DNA of 64,000 nt from JAOAGA01 sp964540515 (GTDB lineage Bacteria; CALINM01): positions 75,310-139,309 of the forward strand of contig CAZIMS010000007.1 in assembly GCA_964540515.1 (NCBI GenBank), written 5' to 3'. The notes beneath the pieces were generated by a model. It saw only the letters and a program-made list of their open reading frames with translations. It did not search any database and had not been told where the DNA came from. Below, in pieces: positions 8,196 to 17,144 of this stretch (position 1 is the first letter of the stretch; each line of letters opens with the position of its first letter). Both the position numbers and the translations under genes were made by a program.

Positions 8196-10276
8196 ACATC
8201 TTTACCTGCTACTATTACTCTATTTCTACCCAATTTTTTAGCTTCATATAGACATTTATCTGCCTTCTCTAACAAATCCTTTTTATCTTTTCCATCCTTA
8301 GGAAATTCTGCTATCCCCATACTAACAGTTACGTTTAACTTTCCACTCTCAAATATTACTGTCATCTCAGATATCTCCTTTCTAAGCCTCTCAGCAAACT
8401 TAAAGGCATTATCTTTATTGTTTTGAGGTAAAATTATAGCAAACTCCTCGCCGCCATAGCGAGCTACTATATCAATCTTTCTCGCGGAACTCTTAATTTT
8501 TTGTGAAACCCTTTTAAGAACAAGATCTCCAACAGGATGTCCATAAGTATCATTAACTTTTTTGAAAAAGTCAATATCAAGTAGTATTAGAGAAAAAACT
8601 TCATCATATCTACTACCCCTCTCCAAAATCTCACTAAATCTCTCCTGAAAATGTCGGTGATTATATACGCCTGTTAATCCATCCGTTGTAGCCATCATAT
8701 TTATCTTTTCCACGTAAAGGGCCTTTGCTATAGATATAGTTAGCTGGTTAGTTAAGATTTCCAATAAGTTCTTTTCGTACTCTGTTGGCCCTTCTTCTTT
8801 AAAACAAAGAATCAAAGAGCCTTCTTGTTCTTCATTATCTATTATTATTGGTATTATAATCAGCCTGTTTACATTTTTTATCTTTATATCATCAGATATT
8901 AGAGATATTTTTCTCTTTTTTTCAGCATAATCTTTAATATCAAGTATAGTCTTATGATTAATGGTCCAAGATACAAGTGTATTAGGCGGAACCTCTTTAT
9001 CTATAATATCTTCGGCTAAACCTTTCTGAAACTTAATCTTTTGTGAAGCTTTCTCATCCTTTAGAGTTATAATGGCATAATCATATCTGATAAAGAGCTT
9101 TAATAAATCCAAAAAGCCATCAATAGTCTCTTCTAATTTTACATAAGTAAGCATCTTTTTACTGGCATCATAGAGAGCTTTAAACTCTTTTGATTGCTGG
9201 TTAATCTGTTGTATTAATCTGGTATTTTGAAGGGCATCTTCTATCTGGGAGGCAGATAACTTAAGTATATTTTCTGTTTCCTTCGTAAAAATATCGCCCT
9301 CTAGGGCATCAATAAAAAGGACACCAAAAACTTTCTCCTTTAAAAAAACTGGAACACCCAAAAAAGATTTAATAGGAACATATCTATCATAGTAATTAAG
9401 AGAGTCCTTACTTCCTCTATAATCTTTAAGGTTTAAATTCTTACCATATTTTGCAACCCAACCAATAACACCTTGTTCGAGACTAATATCTTCATTATAT
9501 TTCAGGTAGTCATTATCAGATAGGGCATCTACAATTCTATAATACTTACCATCTTCTTTTATCTTTACAAAGCCCACGGTATAGGGAGAGATAAAATCTT
9601 TAATCCTTTCTAAGATAACAAAAAGCCTTTCCTCAAAGAGTTTATAGGTTTGTTGCAGGCTCTCCTCTCTATTCTCAGATTTCAAGGCGAGTATTGTATG
9701 TTCTTCTTCTCCAAATACTCTTTTGGCACCTTCCTTTAAGTCTAAAAGCTTGCTTTTATATTCCTTCTTCTCTATTCTTTCCTTTCTCAATAAATAGCCA
9801 ACAGCAGAAAATAGAGCTGATAATACAAAAAAACTAATAAAGTGTGTATAAGTTCTTTCCCAATGGACATATACAAGAGAGAGATATTGATAAATTATGA
9901 CTATTCCAAAATAAAAAAAAGACCAGAAAATGTTAAGAAAGGCAAAAATCAATGCAAGGTAAAGATAATAAAGAGGTTCTAAAAAATTAAAGTTTGTAAG
10001 AGAGATAAAAAAAGAAATAGCAACAAAAAGCCAGCCACCGATATAAAGAGATTTTTCAGAGATTGAACTGCCATAAACTCTTTTCAAAAAAAAGTATATA
10101 TCTCCCATTAAAAAAAACATTACAAAAATACCTGAAATAATAGCAAAGAAAATCTGATATCTTGTTATGGTACCCGAGATAGCTATATCTAATCTTAGTA
10201 TAAAGGCATATAAAAGACATACTGTAAGTAAGACAAGTTTAAATATCTTTATCTTTTTATTTGTTATTTCTATCAT
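8192..10276 (-). CDS. membrane diguanylate cyclase with two GAF-like domains
   Basis: A 694-aa signalling protein. About five hydrophobic segments span residues 12-160. A linker leads to a GAF-like domain (about 205-350, with LGVPVFLKEKVFGVLFIDA), a second GAF-like domain (about 375-515), and a C-terminal GGDEF domain starting near TDGLTGVYNHRHF. The active-site loop is GGEEF (about 608-612), a catalytically competent form. An RKID motif five residues before it fits the RxxD inhibitory I-site, so product feedback by c-di-GMP is likely. Predicted to make c-di-GMP from GTP in response to an unknown signal. ATGA overlap with the next gene. Confidence 0.92.
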   Translation of the reverse strand: MIEITNKKIKIFKLVLLTVCLLYAFILRLDIAISGTITRYQIFFAIISGIFVMFFLMGDIYFFLKRVYGSSISEKSLYIGGWLFVAISFFISLTNFNFLEPLYYLYLALIFAFLNIFWSFFYFGIVIIYQYLSLVYVHWERTYTHFISFFVLSALFSAVGYLLRKERIEKKEYKSKLLDLKEGAKRVFGEEEHTILALKSENREESLQQTYKLFEERLFVILERIKDFISPYTVGFVKIKEDGKYYRIVDALSDNDYLKYNEDISLEQGVIGWVAKYGKNLNLKDYRGSKDSLNYYDRYVPIKSFLGVPVFLKEKVFGVLFIDALEGDIFTKETENILKLSASQIEDALQNTRLIQQINQQSKEFKALYDASKKMLTYVKLEETIDGFLDLLKLFIRYDYAIITLKDEKASQKIKFQKGLAEDIIDKEVPPNTLVSWTINHKTILDIKDYAEKKRKISLISDDIKIKNVNRLIIIPIIIDNEEQEGSLILCFKEEGPTEYEKNLLEILTNQLTISIAKALYVEKINMMATTDGLTGVYNHRHFQERFSEILERGSRYDEVFSLILLDIDFFKKVNDTYGHPVGDLVLKRVSQKIKSSARKIDIVARYGGEEFAIILPQNNKDNAFKFAERLRKEISEMTVIFESGKLNVTVSMGIAEFPKDGKDKKDLLEKADKCLYEAKKLGRNRVIVAGKDV

Positions 10277-10288
10277 TTAGACTGGTTC

Positions 10289-10579
10289 TTATTTTTTTTC
10301 AGGAAAATGATAATAAATCTCCCCTCTATTTCCTTTCTTGAGATTAATCTTTATCTGTTCTTCCATGAAAAGAGGGTTGGTCTTAAGAGCCTCTAAATCT
10401 TTTTCATGTTGAGCTTTTTCCGTCATCAACCTGGTGTGTTCCTTAGTAAGCCTGATTCTTTGTTGCCTCGAATTAAGATAACTTTTCACACCCCAATGTC
10501 CCATGTATATATCGTAGAGCATATAAACTAAAAGTGCAAAAAAAGTAGCTCTTAAAGTATGCTTTATTATTTTACTCAT
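10289..10579 (-). CDS. FtsB/DivIC-like septum formation initiator family protein
   Basis: A 96-aa bitopic protein. A short basic cytoplasmic tail (MSKIIKHTLR) is followed by a membrane helix (about 11-28), then a Lys/Glu/Arg-rich coiled coil (about 40-70), then a segment ending IKINLKKGNRGEIYYHF. This resembles the pattern of FtsB/DivIC proteins, where the coiled coil joins FtsL and FtsQ in the divisome. Similarity is by architecture and the terminal GE-hydrophobic motif rather than strong identity. Its ATG overlaps the exbD stop (ATGA). Placement in a Tol/Exb-type cluster would suit a role in envelope constriction. Confidence 0.72.
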   Translation of the reverse strand: MSKIIKHTLRATFFALLVYMLYDIYMGHWGVKSYLNSRQQRIRLTKEHTRLMTEKAQHEKDLEALKTNPLFMEEQIKINLKKGNRGEIYYHFPEKK

Positions 10580-11019
10580 TTTTCCTTTGGTTTTGTAGCA
10601 ATAGCTATTCTCTCCAATCCAGCAGATTTTGCTAAGTCAATAATCTTTACTACTTCTCCTTGAGACACGCTCTCATCTGCTTGAATTATCACAATAGTTT
10701 CTTTATTGACAGCCCTTTGGTATATAAGCTTTTCTATATCTTCAAGAGAGAAGGTCTTACCATCAATTATAAAATTACCATAGGTATAACCTTCTTTCTG
10801 AACACCCTTAGTTACATAAACTCTTATCTCATTTTTCTCTCTCACCGTCTCTTCTGTAGAAGCCTGAGGTAACTTAAGCTTTATAGCTGGGGTCCCTATA
10901 AAATTAAGAGAAAGGGCAAAGAAGATTATAAGATTAAAGACCGTGTCTACTATGGGAGTAAAATCTATGCTATTAAAGTTATTATTTTTTCTAAGAGGTC
11001 TAAAATTCATTGTCTCCAC
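10576..11019 (-). CDS. ExbD/TolR family biopolymer transport protein
   Basis: An ExbD/TolR protein of 144-147 aa. A cytoplasmic N-terminus with NSIDFTPIVDTVFNLIIFF places the conserved transmembrane Asp in the single helix, and a periplasmic domain follows with IIQADESVSQGEVVKIIDLAK. It couples proton flow to TonB- or Tol-Pal-type energy transfer, with the ExbB/TolQ homologue immediately upstream (about 20-nt overlap). The start is uncertain: GTG at 11019 or ATG at 11010, with the GGAG element only 3 nt before the latter. There is no tonB or tolA beside it, so ExbD and TolR cannot be separated. Confidence 0.92.
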   Translation of the reverse strand: METMNFRPLRKNNNFNSIDFTPIVDTVFNLIIFFALSLNFIGTPAIKLKLPQASTEETVREKNEIRVYVTKGVQKEGYTYGNFIIDGKTFSLEDIEKLIYQRAVNKETIVIIQADESVSQGEVVKIIDLAKSAGLERIAIATKPKEK

Positions 11020-11614
11020 TCTCAGCTATATCAATCAAGGTTATAGCAATATTCTCCATCTCTGCTATAAGCTTATTAACCCTTGAATCTAAATATCTAT
11101 GGAAAATAACGCTCGGAATGGCAACCACAAGACCAAAGGCAGTAGTATTAAGGGCTTCAGATATTCCACCAGCCAACTTTGCAGGGTTAACAACTGGCTC
11201 AACCCCTATGACAGAGAATATTTTAATAAGTCCTGATATAGTACCCAAAAGACCTATCAGTGTAGCCACTCCCGCAATGGTACCAATGTAATCAACATAA
11301 CTCTCTAACTCTATAACCTCCATCCTACCTACTTCCTCGACACTCTCCTTTATTTGAGTTTTGCCCTGTCCTATGTTTCTTACTATAGCCATAAGAATTT
11401 TTGAGAAAGGAGTGGGGTTTTTTGTGGCAAGATTATATACATCGTTAAATCTTCTTTCTTTAAAGAGCTTAATAGACTCTTCCACCAATTTTGATGGAAT
11501 AACGCGCTCCCTTTTTAAAGTTATCAGTTTGTATATAAAAAAACTCAGAGATAGAATTGAACATAATAAGATGGGATACATAAAAAACCCACCTTTAAGA
11601 AAGAACTGTATCAT
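11000..11614 (-). CDS. MotA/TolQ/ExbB proton channel family protein
   Basis: A 204-aa ExbB/TolQ homologue with a membrane helix near residues 13-28 and two more in the conserved C-terminal channel region. That region includes YIGTIAGVATLIGLLGT and LNTTAFGLVVAIPSVIF, which hold the family's Gly, Pro and Thr residues. It forms the proton channel with the ExbD/TolR protein encoded just downstream. Its ATG overlaps the stop of the preceding gene (TAATG). Whether it powers TonB-dependent uptake or a Tol system is not decidable from this window. Confidence 0.92.
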   Translation of the reverse strand: MIQFFLKGGFFMYPILLCSILSLSFFIYKLITLKRERVIPSKLVEESIKLFKERRFNDVYNLATKNPTPFSKILMAIVRNIGQGKTQIKESVEEVGRMEVIELESYVDYIGTIAGVATLIGLLGTISGLIKIFSVIGVEPVVNPAKLAGGISEALNTTAFGLVVAIPSVIFHRYLDSRVNKLIAEMENIAITLIDIAESGDNEF

Positions 11615-13194
11615 TATTTCTCCTTTTGCTTTATTTTATCTAATCTTTCATAACACATTTCAATAAATTTTTGAAGTTCTTTTTTAATTTTCTCATCTGA
11701 TGTTTCTAATAAATAAGCCCTTGATCTCCATAGTAGTTCTTCCCAGTTTTCTTCTTCTTCCAGTATTTTTAGTTGTTCAAGTCTAAGTAAATCAATCTTT
11801 TCTTGTATCTTCTCCATAGCCTCTTCAATTATCTTCTTTGAAGTAAAAAAGCTGCCTCTTAATCTATAAATTTTTGAAAGTCTAATATATAGGCTCATCA
11901 AGTCATCACTGCTGATATTTTTCACTCCCCTAATTATCTCCTCATATATAATCCTTGCTCTATCAAGATTATTGTTACTAAAAAGATAATCTCCATAGAG
12001 CTTGGAGAAAGGAAAATATCTCACAAGTTTATAACTTTCTAAGATTTTAAGGGTTTCTTTTTTGTTTATAATATTGTCTGATACATCCTTAAAGAAGCTC
12101 ATATAATCTTGGCTCGTCCATTTGTAACCTCTACAATTAGCATCGATACGTCTTCTCTCTAACAGCAAATAAATACAATATAAAAATAAAAGCTCTTCGT
12201 CATCTTTTATATCAGAAGGGTTAAGATTTATTAAAAAGCCAAGAGACCCCCCTCTCTCAATCTGATACTTTATCAACTCCCTCAACATAATCCAAAAATC
12301 TCTATCACTTGAAAAGTCTTGATAGAGAAAAGGTTCCTTTTTATTGTTTAATATTGATAGGAGTAACAAAAACTTTTTTCTATCCTGGGGATTAAGATAG
12401 TCTACTAATTTGTTAGCATTAGTAAATTTTTTCCCTAACATGAAAGAGTAAACCCCGTTATATAAAGCTACATCTCTTATATCACTATTTTTTGCAGATT
12501 TAAGAAATGCTTCGCCGGCAAGTATAAAATTACCATTTTTAAAATAATTACTCCCAACATAATAGTAATAGAGAGGTTCTTCTAAAAACTCTCTCAAATC
12601 CTCATTTATTAAACTACTATTTTCATTGACTATCTTAAACACAATGGCCTTCTTCGTTAATATATTAACTTTCGTTGAGCTTACTATGCTTTCAATATCT
12701 CTGGTATTAAAAAAAATAGATAGCTCCTTGAAAAAAATTTTTATAGTTTTGTCAGAGACCTCTTGAAAAAGCCTCTGAGAGTTTATTAAATTACCTCTCT
12801 TTAAAGAGGAAATAGCCTTTGCTAACTTATTGAGCTCAAGCAAAAAGCTATTCTTAGTCTCACTAAGGTCTTCGCTATCTACACCCAAAAGGCTTAGGGA
12901 TATATAAAATTTACAGAAATCTTTTAAAATGTCATCGTCGAGGTTAAAACAAACCCCCAAATCCCTATCCCTCAACAAAATCAACAACCTTTCTTTTTGA
13001 TGATAAGATAAATCTTCTAACTCATTTTCCAGATATAAAAGTGGGAACAACTCAATGAATCTTCCTTCTAACTCTAAGGCAAAATGAAAAACTGGTGTTT
13101 TTTCAAAGGGGAGCTTTCTTATCTCCTGAGACCAACTTTTGTCTGGGCCAAAGAGAGTTAACATCAATAATAATGAAAAGATTAGTCTTTTCAT
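11614..13194 (-). CDS. secreted protein of unknown function, probably helical repeats
   Basis: A 526-aa protein not recognised as a named family. It has a clear signal peptide (MKRLIFSLLLMLTLFG, cleavage after about residue 22). The rest is Leu/Asp/Lys/Glu-rich with short helix-pair patterns that look TPR-like, for example YYYVGSNYFKNGNFILAGEA, LYGDYLFSNNNLDRARIIYE and YIRLSKIYRLRGSFFTSKKI. It lies directly upstream of exbB-exbD, with TAATG coupling to exbB, and overlaps the YihY/BrkB gene by 4 nt. A periplasmic scaffold working with the Exb/Tol-type motor is a reasonable guess, comparable in placement to CpoB/YbgF beside tol genes, but this is inference only. Confidence 0.75.
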   Translation of the reverse strand: MKRLIFSLLLMLTLFGPDKSWSQEIRKLPFEKTPVFHFALELEGRFIELFPLLYLENELEDLSYHQKERLLILLRDRDLGVCFNLDDDILKDFCKFYISLSLLGVDSEDLSETKNSFLLELNKLAKAISSLKRGNLINSQRLFQEVSDKTIKIFFKELSIFFNTRDIESIVSSTKVNILTKKAIVFKIVNENSSLINEDLREFLEEPLYYYYVGSNYFKNGNFILAGEAFLKSAKNSDIRDVALYNGVYSFMLGKKFTNANKLVDYLNPQDRKKFLLLLSILNNKKEPFLYQDFSSDRDFWIMLRELIKYQIERGGSLGFLINLNPSDIKDDEELLFLYCIYLLLERRRIDANCRGYKWTSQDYMSFFKDVSDNIINKKETLKILESYKLVRYFPFSKLYGDYLFSNNNLDRARIIYEEIIRGVKNISSDDLMSLYIRLSKIYRLRGSFFTSKKIIEEAMEKIQEKIDLLRLEQLKILEEEENWEELLWRSRAYLLETSDEKIKKELQKFIEMCYERLDKIKQKEK

Positions 13195-14021
13195 TCTACA
13201 ATTTCCTTAAGTATCTCTCCCCCCAATAAAAAGATTAAGGCGGCATAAAAACACCAGCTTATCAAGACAATAAAGATGCTCATAGAACCATATATGAGAT
13301 TGTAGTTTGTCACATAATTTACATACCAGGTGAAAAGCTTTATAGCCAAGGTCCACATAAAAACTACAAAGGAAGAGACATAAAAGACATAAATTTTTTT
13401 AATCTTTTTTCCTATGAAAAGATTAAAGATGAAAGATAAGGTCAGTATCTGAATCAACAAAGTAATAGCAGGAATTGCTATGTCAATCTTTTTTAGAAGA
13501 AGTCTCAAAAATAAGAGATCCTCTTTTCTGGAAAGCTTTTTAAGATAAAGAAATAATATATCAATGTTTAAGTATACAAAGACAGAAAAAGCTAAAAGAA
13601 CAATCATAATAAAATATATAAAGAGTGACTCGAGAGAACCTCTATTTTTTATGCCACTTTTTTTAAAGATATCTCTTAAAGCTCTATCAACTGAACTAAA
13701 AACGAGGGTACTGCTGAAGAAAAGTGCTATAATACTTAGTATGTTTAATCCAGTCCGAGGCTTTGTAAACCAGCCTGTAAATCTAAGCCAGCTATCTAAG
13801 CTTATGTTAGGTAAATAGGGATTAATTATCTCATAAATCTTCTTTGAAACAATAACGTTTGAACTAACAAAAAAACCTAACATAGAGGTAATTAAAAATA
13901 TTATTGGTATAAAAGACAGCATAGAGAAATAGGCAATAGATGCAGCATTATGAAAACAGTTATCCTTAAAAAGGTTTAAAATAATATTTTTTGCAGACTT
14001 AACGTATCTTGATAGCTTCAT
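13191..14021 (-). CDS. YihY/BrkB family inner membrane protein
   Basis: A 276-aa integral membrane protein with about six hydrophobic segments. The N-terminal motif NCFHNAASIAYFSMLSFIPI is typical of the YihY (formerly BrkB/RNase BN) family. The C-terminal part includes YGSMSIFIVLISWCFYAALI, also characteristic. The older RNase BN assignment for this family is not supported in E. coli, and its molecular role is still unclear. It is encoded 18 bp after pyrD is read on the minus strand and overlaps the following secreted-protein gene by 4 nt. Confidence 0.9.
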   Translation of the reverse strand: MKLSRYVKSAKNIILNLFKDNCFHNAASIAYFSMLSFIPIIFLITSMLGFFVSSNVIVSKKIYEIINPYLPNISLDSWLRFTGWFTKPRTGLNILSIIALFFSSTLVFSSVDRALRDIFKKSGIKNRGSLESLFIYFIMIVLLAFSVFVYLNIDILFLYLKKLSRKEDLLFLRLLLKKIDIAIPAITLLIQILTLSFIFNLFIGKKIKKIYVFYVSSFVVFMWTLAIKLFTWYVNYVTNYNLIYGSMSIFIVLISWCFYAALIFLLGGEILKEIVE

Positions 14022-14039
14022 ATATTTTCAAGGATTATT

Positions 14040-14945
14040 CTAATCAATAACCAACGTGCCAATTAACTCAGATAAGGATATTTTTTCCTTACGGAGATAA
14101 TCTTCTAGATCTTCTATAAGATGCCACAGTATCTTAGGATTTATAAAGTTTGCTGTACCAATCTGCACTGCCTTTGCCCCTACAATGAAAAACTCTAAGG
14201 CGGAAGGTAAGTCAGTAATACCACCACTACCTATAACAGGGATAGAGACAGAGCTTACAACTTTGTAAACATTATATAGACTTAGAGGCTTGATAGCTGG
14301 ACCTGACATACCTCCATAGATATTCCTAATTTTTGACTTTTTTGTTTTTATATCCACTGCCATTGCAGTATAGGTATTTGCAACTACAAGGGCATCAGCC
14401 CCTGCCCTTTCTGCTGTTTGTGCAAGCTTTGATATATCTGAGACATTTGGTGTTAGTTTAACCCAAAGAGGTTTTTCAACAATCTTTCTGATCTCACCAA
14501 TAAGCTCCCTAACCATCTTCTCATCTGTACCAAAACATATTCCTCCCTCCTTTACGTTTGGACAGGATATATTTACCTCTAATACATCAACCCTCTTAAA
14601 GGAGTTTAGCCTTTCTGCAACGGTAATATATTCATCAAAGGTATTACCGAAAAAATTACATACCAAAATTGTATCAACCTTTGAAAGATCTTCTAACTTC
14701 TCCTCAAAGGCATTAACACCTACATTCTCCAAACCTATTGAGTTAATCATTCCTCCTCTTACTTCACATATACGAGGAGGTCTGTTGCCCTTTTTTGGAT
14801 TAAGCGAGATGCCCTTTGTAACAATTGCGCCTAACTTAGACAATTCTCCAAAATCAGAAAACTCAAGACCATATCCAAAGGTGCCTGAAGCTGGCATAAA
14901 GGGATTTTTTAATGATATATTTCCTAAACTAATAGAGCTATCCAT
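14040..14945 (-). CDS. pyrD: dihydroorotate dehydrogenase B, catalytic subunit
   Basis: A class 1B DHODH of about 301 aa that oxidises dihydroorotate to orotate using FMN and passes electrons to PyrK and NAD. Visible motifs are NPFMPASGTFGYG near the N-terminus, VNISCPNVKEGG with the catalytic Cys, and GSGGITDLPSALEF for FMN phosphate. The ATG at 14945 is preferred over one at 14966 because TTTGGAG lies 6-7 nt before it and the family start MxxSISLGNISLKNP fits. It starts one base after pyrK ends. Supplies orotate for pyrE, which is located 11 kb away. Confidence 0.95.
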   Translation of the reverse strand: MDSSISLGNISLKNPFMPASGTFGYGLEFSDFGELSKLGAIVTKGISLNPKKGNRPPRICEVRGGMINSIGLENVGVNAFEEKLEDLSKVDTILVCNFFGNTFDEYITVAERLNSFKRVDVLEVNISCPNVKEGGICFGTDEKMVRELIGEIRKIVEKPLWVKLTPNVSDISKLAQTAERAGADALVVANTYTAMAVDIKTKKSKIRNIYGGMSGPAIKPLSLYNVYKVVSSVSIPVIGSGGITDLPSALEFFIVGAKAVQIGTANFINPKILWHLIEDLEDYLRKEKISLSELIGTLVID

Positions 14946-14946
14946 C

Positions 14947-15699
14947 TTATTCTCCAAAGATATCATTTAGCTTAAAGATCGGTCCATCTTTACATACCTT
15001 AACATGGCCTTTTGGTGTTTCTATTGTACATCCTAAACAAACACCAAAACCACAGGCCATATAAGTCTCAAAGGATCCATATATAGAATCTATGCCAAAT
15101 CTTTTACTCATCTCCCATAATCTTTTTAAGAAGGCCATAGGACCACAGGTAAAAATATTGTGTTCTTTATCTCTATTCTTAATTAAGTAGTTCTCCAAAA
15201 CATCGGTAATAAAACCACTTTCTCCAAAAGAACCATCATCAGTACTAACCACCAATTTACATGACCTACTTAAATCTTCTGTTAAAAATACCTCCTCTTT
15301 TGTTTTAAAACCTGCGAAAAAACAATCTACTTTTATCTTATCTATTAATCCATAAAGAGGAACAATACCAATTCCTCCGGATACTATTAAATTATTGCCT
15401 GCCAGAGTGGGAAAGGAGTTACCAAGAGGTCCTAATATAGACACTTTATATGGCAAATTGCAGTATAAGAGTTTATTAGTTACGGCACCAAGGGCTTTTA
15501 TAATTAGCTTAATATTTCTTTTGTCAGCATAGTAGATACTAAAAGGTCTAGGTAATATATTTTCAAAGTCATTGATTGCAAGCATTACAAAGTTGCCAGG
15601 ATAGGGCCTCTCAAAATCTTCCTCTAAATCTATTGATATTAGGAAAATGTCTTTAGCGAGAACCTTTCTCCCATTAATCTTACCCTCTACCCTTTTCAA
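14947..15699 (-). CDS. pyrK: dihydroorotate dehydrogenase B, electron transfer subunit
   Basis: A 250-aa iron-sulfur flavoprotein of the PyrK family. The FAD-binding region holds LPRPFSIYYAD (about 51-61) and the NAD-binding region NLIVSGGIGIVPLYGLI. The C-terminal [2Fe-2S] site reads MACGFGVCLGC with a later VCKDGPIF, giving the four-Cys pattern expected for PyrK. The start is TTG, supported by an ideal AGGAGG 5 nt upstream. With PyrD it forms the NAD-linked enzyme common in anaerobes and Gram-positives. Confidence 0.95.
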   Translation of the reverse strand: MKRVEGKINGRKVLAKDIFLISIDLEEDFERPYPGNFVMLAINDFENILPRPFSIYYADKRNIKLIIKALGAVTNKLLYCNLPYKVSILGPLGNSFPTLAGNNLIVSGGIGIVPLYGLIDKIKVDCFFAGFKTKEEVFLTEDLSRSCKLVVSTDDGSFGESGFITDVLENYLIKNRDKEHNIFTCGPMAFLKRLWEMSKRFGIDSIYGSFETYMACGFGVCLGCTIETPKGHVKVCKDGPIFKLNDIFGE

Positions 15700-15708
15700 T
15701 TTAACCTC

Positions 15709-16152
15709 CTAAAACTCTTTCCACATAATTATAGCATCTTCACCAGTATCCCGATAATAACCTTTTCTTATACCTTTTATAGAAAAATTAAAGAGCCTAT
15801 AAAACCTCAAAGCATCTTCGTTCTTTGCCCTTACCTCAAGGGTAAACTTAGTGGCACCATTTTTTTTCGCCTCATCAATAAAAGCCTGCATAAGCATCTT
15901 ACCCAACCCCTTTTTTCTGTACTGTGGAGAGATTGCTATGTTAAGTATATGCACTTCTGGTTGGATCAACCAGCTCAAGATAAAACCCTCAACATTACCA
16001 TCAACGACAAGGACCATATTAAAACCCAGAGGGAAGAATAGCTCTTCTGCAATAATATTTCTCGACCAGGGAGTTTTAAAAGACGATCTCTCTATCCTTT
16101 CTATATCATCCAGATCATCTGGCTTTGCATTCCTAACTGAGATCTCAATCAA
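15709..16152 (-). CDS. rimI: ribosomal-protein-alanine N-acetyltransferase-like GNAT
   Basis: A 147-aa single-domain GNAT acetyltransferase. RNAKPDDLDDIERIERSSF starts the domain, the acetyl-CoA loop is ISPQYRKKGLGKMLMQAF (about 75-92), and LEVRAKNEDALRFYRLFNF follows, a segment typical of RimI. RimI acetylates the N-terminus of ribosomal protein S18 in E. coli; the bacterial family has broader N-terminal substrates. The start is TTG with AGGAG 8 nt upstream. It is 2 nt from the end of the radical SAM gene. Confidence 0.85.
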   Translation of the reverse strand: MIEISVRNAKPDDLDDIERIERSSFKTPWSRNIIAEELFFPLGFNMVLVVDGNVEGFILSWLIQPEVHILNIAISPQYRKKGLGKMLMQAFIDEAKKNGATKFTLEVRAKNEDALRFYRLFNFSIKGIRKGYYRDTGEDAIIMWKEF

Positions 16153-16154
16153 AG

Positions 16155-17072
16155 CTATATCTCCTTTCCTTGAAACAATCCTCTCATTATTAGTTTATCT
16201 TTTATCTCCTTTATAATAGCTACCTTATCGGCAGACCATAGTGGAGCGATTAATTCACCTTTGTGGGCATCTCCTGTAAGCCTGTGAATAACTATATCAC
16301 TTCTTAAATGGGAGATAAAAGTAACAACCATGTCAGTGTATAAGTCTCTTGAGATGGGGCTAAACTTTCCTTCTTCATAGAGACTTCTTAAAGGGGCACC
16401 AGAAGAGACATAGAGAAGGTGGATCTTTACCCCTTTTATTGGCTTTTTTGAGAGGTATCTCGATAGATCCTTTGCTTTATTCTCATTATCATTAGGAAAG
16501 CCAAAGATTATATGAACAACTATATCAAAATCAAACTCGCTTGCTATCTCAAGAGCTCTCTCAAAATCCTCAAGAAGATGTCCTCTCTTCATCCATTTTA
16601 GATTTTCAACGTCAATTGATTGCAAACCTAACTCAAGAAAGATCTTGTAATCTCTAGAAAAGCTATTTAAAAGGGATAGATTATCATAATCTATGCAGTC
16701 AGGTCTTGTCCCTACAGATATAGCAACTATCTCTTTGTAATGTTTAACATTGCTCCATATCTTCTCAAGTTCTTCCAAGTTGCTATAAGTATTTGTATAA
16801 GATTGAAAGTAGGCGATGAAGGCATTAACGTTTTTATATCTTTTTTTGACACTTTCTATACCCATTTTAATCTGTTCAGCTATTGAAAAACCTTCTTTGT
16901 ATAGTCCTGTGCCAGAACCCCTATCATTACAATAAATACATCCATAACCCTCTTTCCTGTTTGGACAGGTAAGACCAGCATCAATAACTACTTTATAAAC
17001 TTTTTGTCCAAAAGTTTCTTTAAGATAGCTGTTTAGATCTCTGTAAAGCCCATTTTTCATTTCAATTTTCAT
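16155..17072 (-). CDS. TIGR01212 (YhcC) family radical SAM protein
   Basis: A 305-aa radical SAM protein. The cluster-binding segment is CPNRKEGYGCIYCNDRGSG, the extended Cys pattern of the YhcC/TIGR01212 family, and the family-typical FIAYFQSYTNTYSN and SVGTRPDC follow. Its substrate is unknown to me; the family resembles the Elp3 group without the acetyltransferase domain. The ATG at 17072 has no SD, but a good -10 lies only 7 nt upstream, which suggests a leaderless message. It is the first gene of the 17-gene minus-strand run and divergent from mnmG. Confidence 0.88.
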   Translation of the reverse strand: MKIEMKNGLYRDLNSYLKETFGQKVYKVVIDAGLTCPNRKEGYGCIYCNDRGSGTGLYKEGFSIAEQIKMGIESVKKRYKNVNAFIAYFQSYTNTYSNLEELEKIWSNVKHYKEIVAISVGTRPDCIDYDNLSLLNSFSRDYKIFLELGLQSIDVENLKWMKRGHLLEDFERALEIASEFDFDIVVHIIFGFPNDNENKAKDLSRYLSKKPIKGVKIHLLYVSSGAPLRSLYEEGKFSPISRDLYTDMVVTFISHLRSDIVIHRLTGDAHKGELIAPLWSADKVAIIKEIKDKLIMRGLFQGKEI

Positions 17073-17079
17073 GCTAACT

Positions 17080-17108
17080 ATTATAGAATAATAAGGCTAT
17101 TTAAACAA
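17080..17108 (-). promoter_or_regulatory. sigma70-type promoter for the radical SAM-led operon, leaderless geometry
   Basis: On the minus strand a -35 hexamer TTGTTT (17103-17108) and a perfect -10 TATAAT (17080-17085) are 17 bp apart. The -10 ends only 7 nt before the ATG at 17070-17072, so transcription should start at or within a base or two of the start codon. There is no ribosome-binding site. Sequence fit is good; the start site itself is inferred. Confidence 0.7.
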
Positions 17109-17144
17109 GAAACAAGGCTTTTCATCTATAAGGGGGAAAAAATC

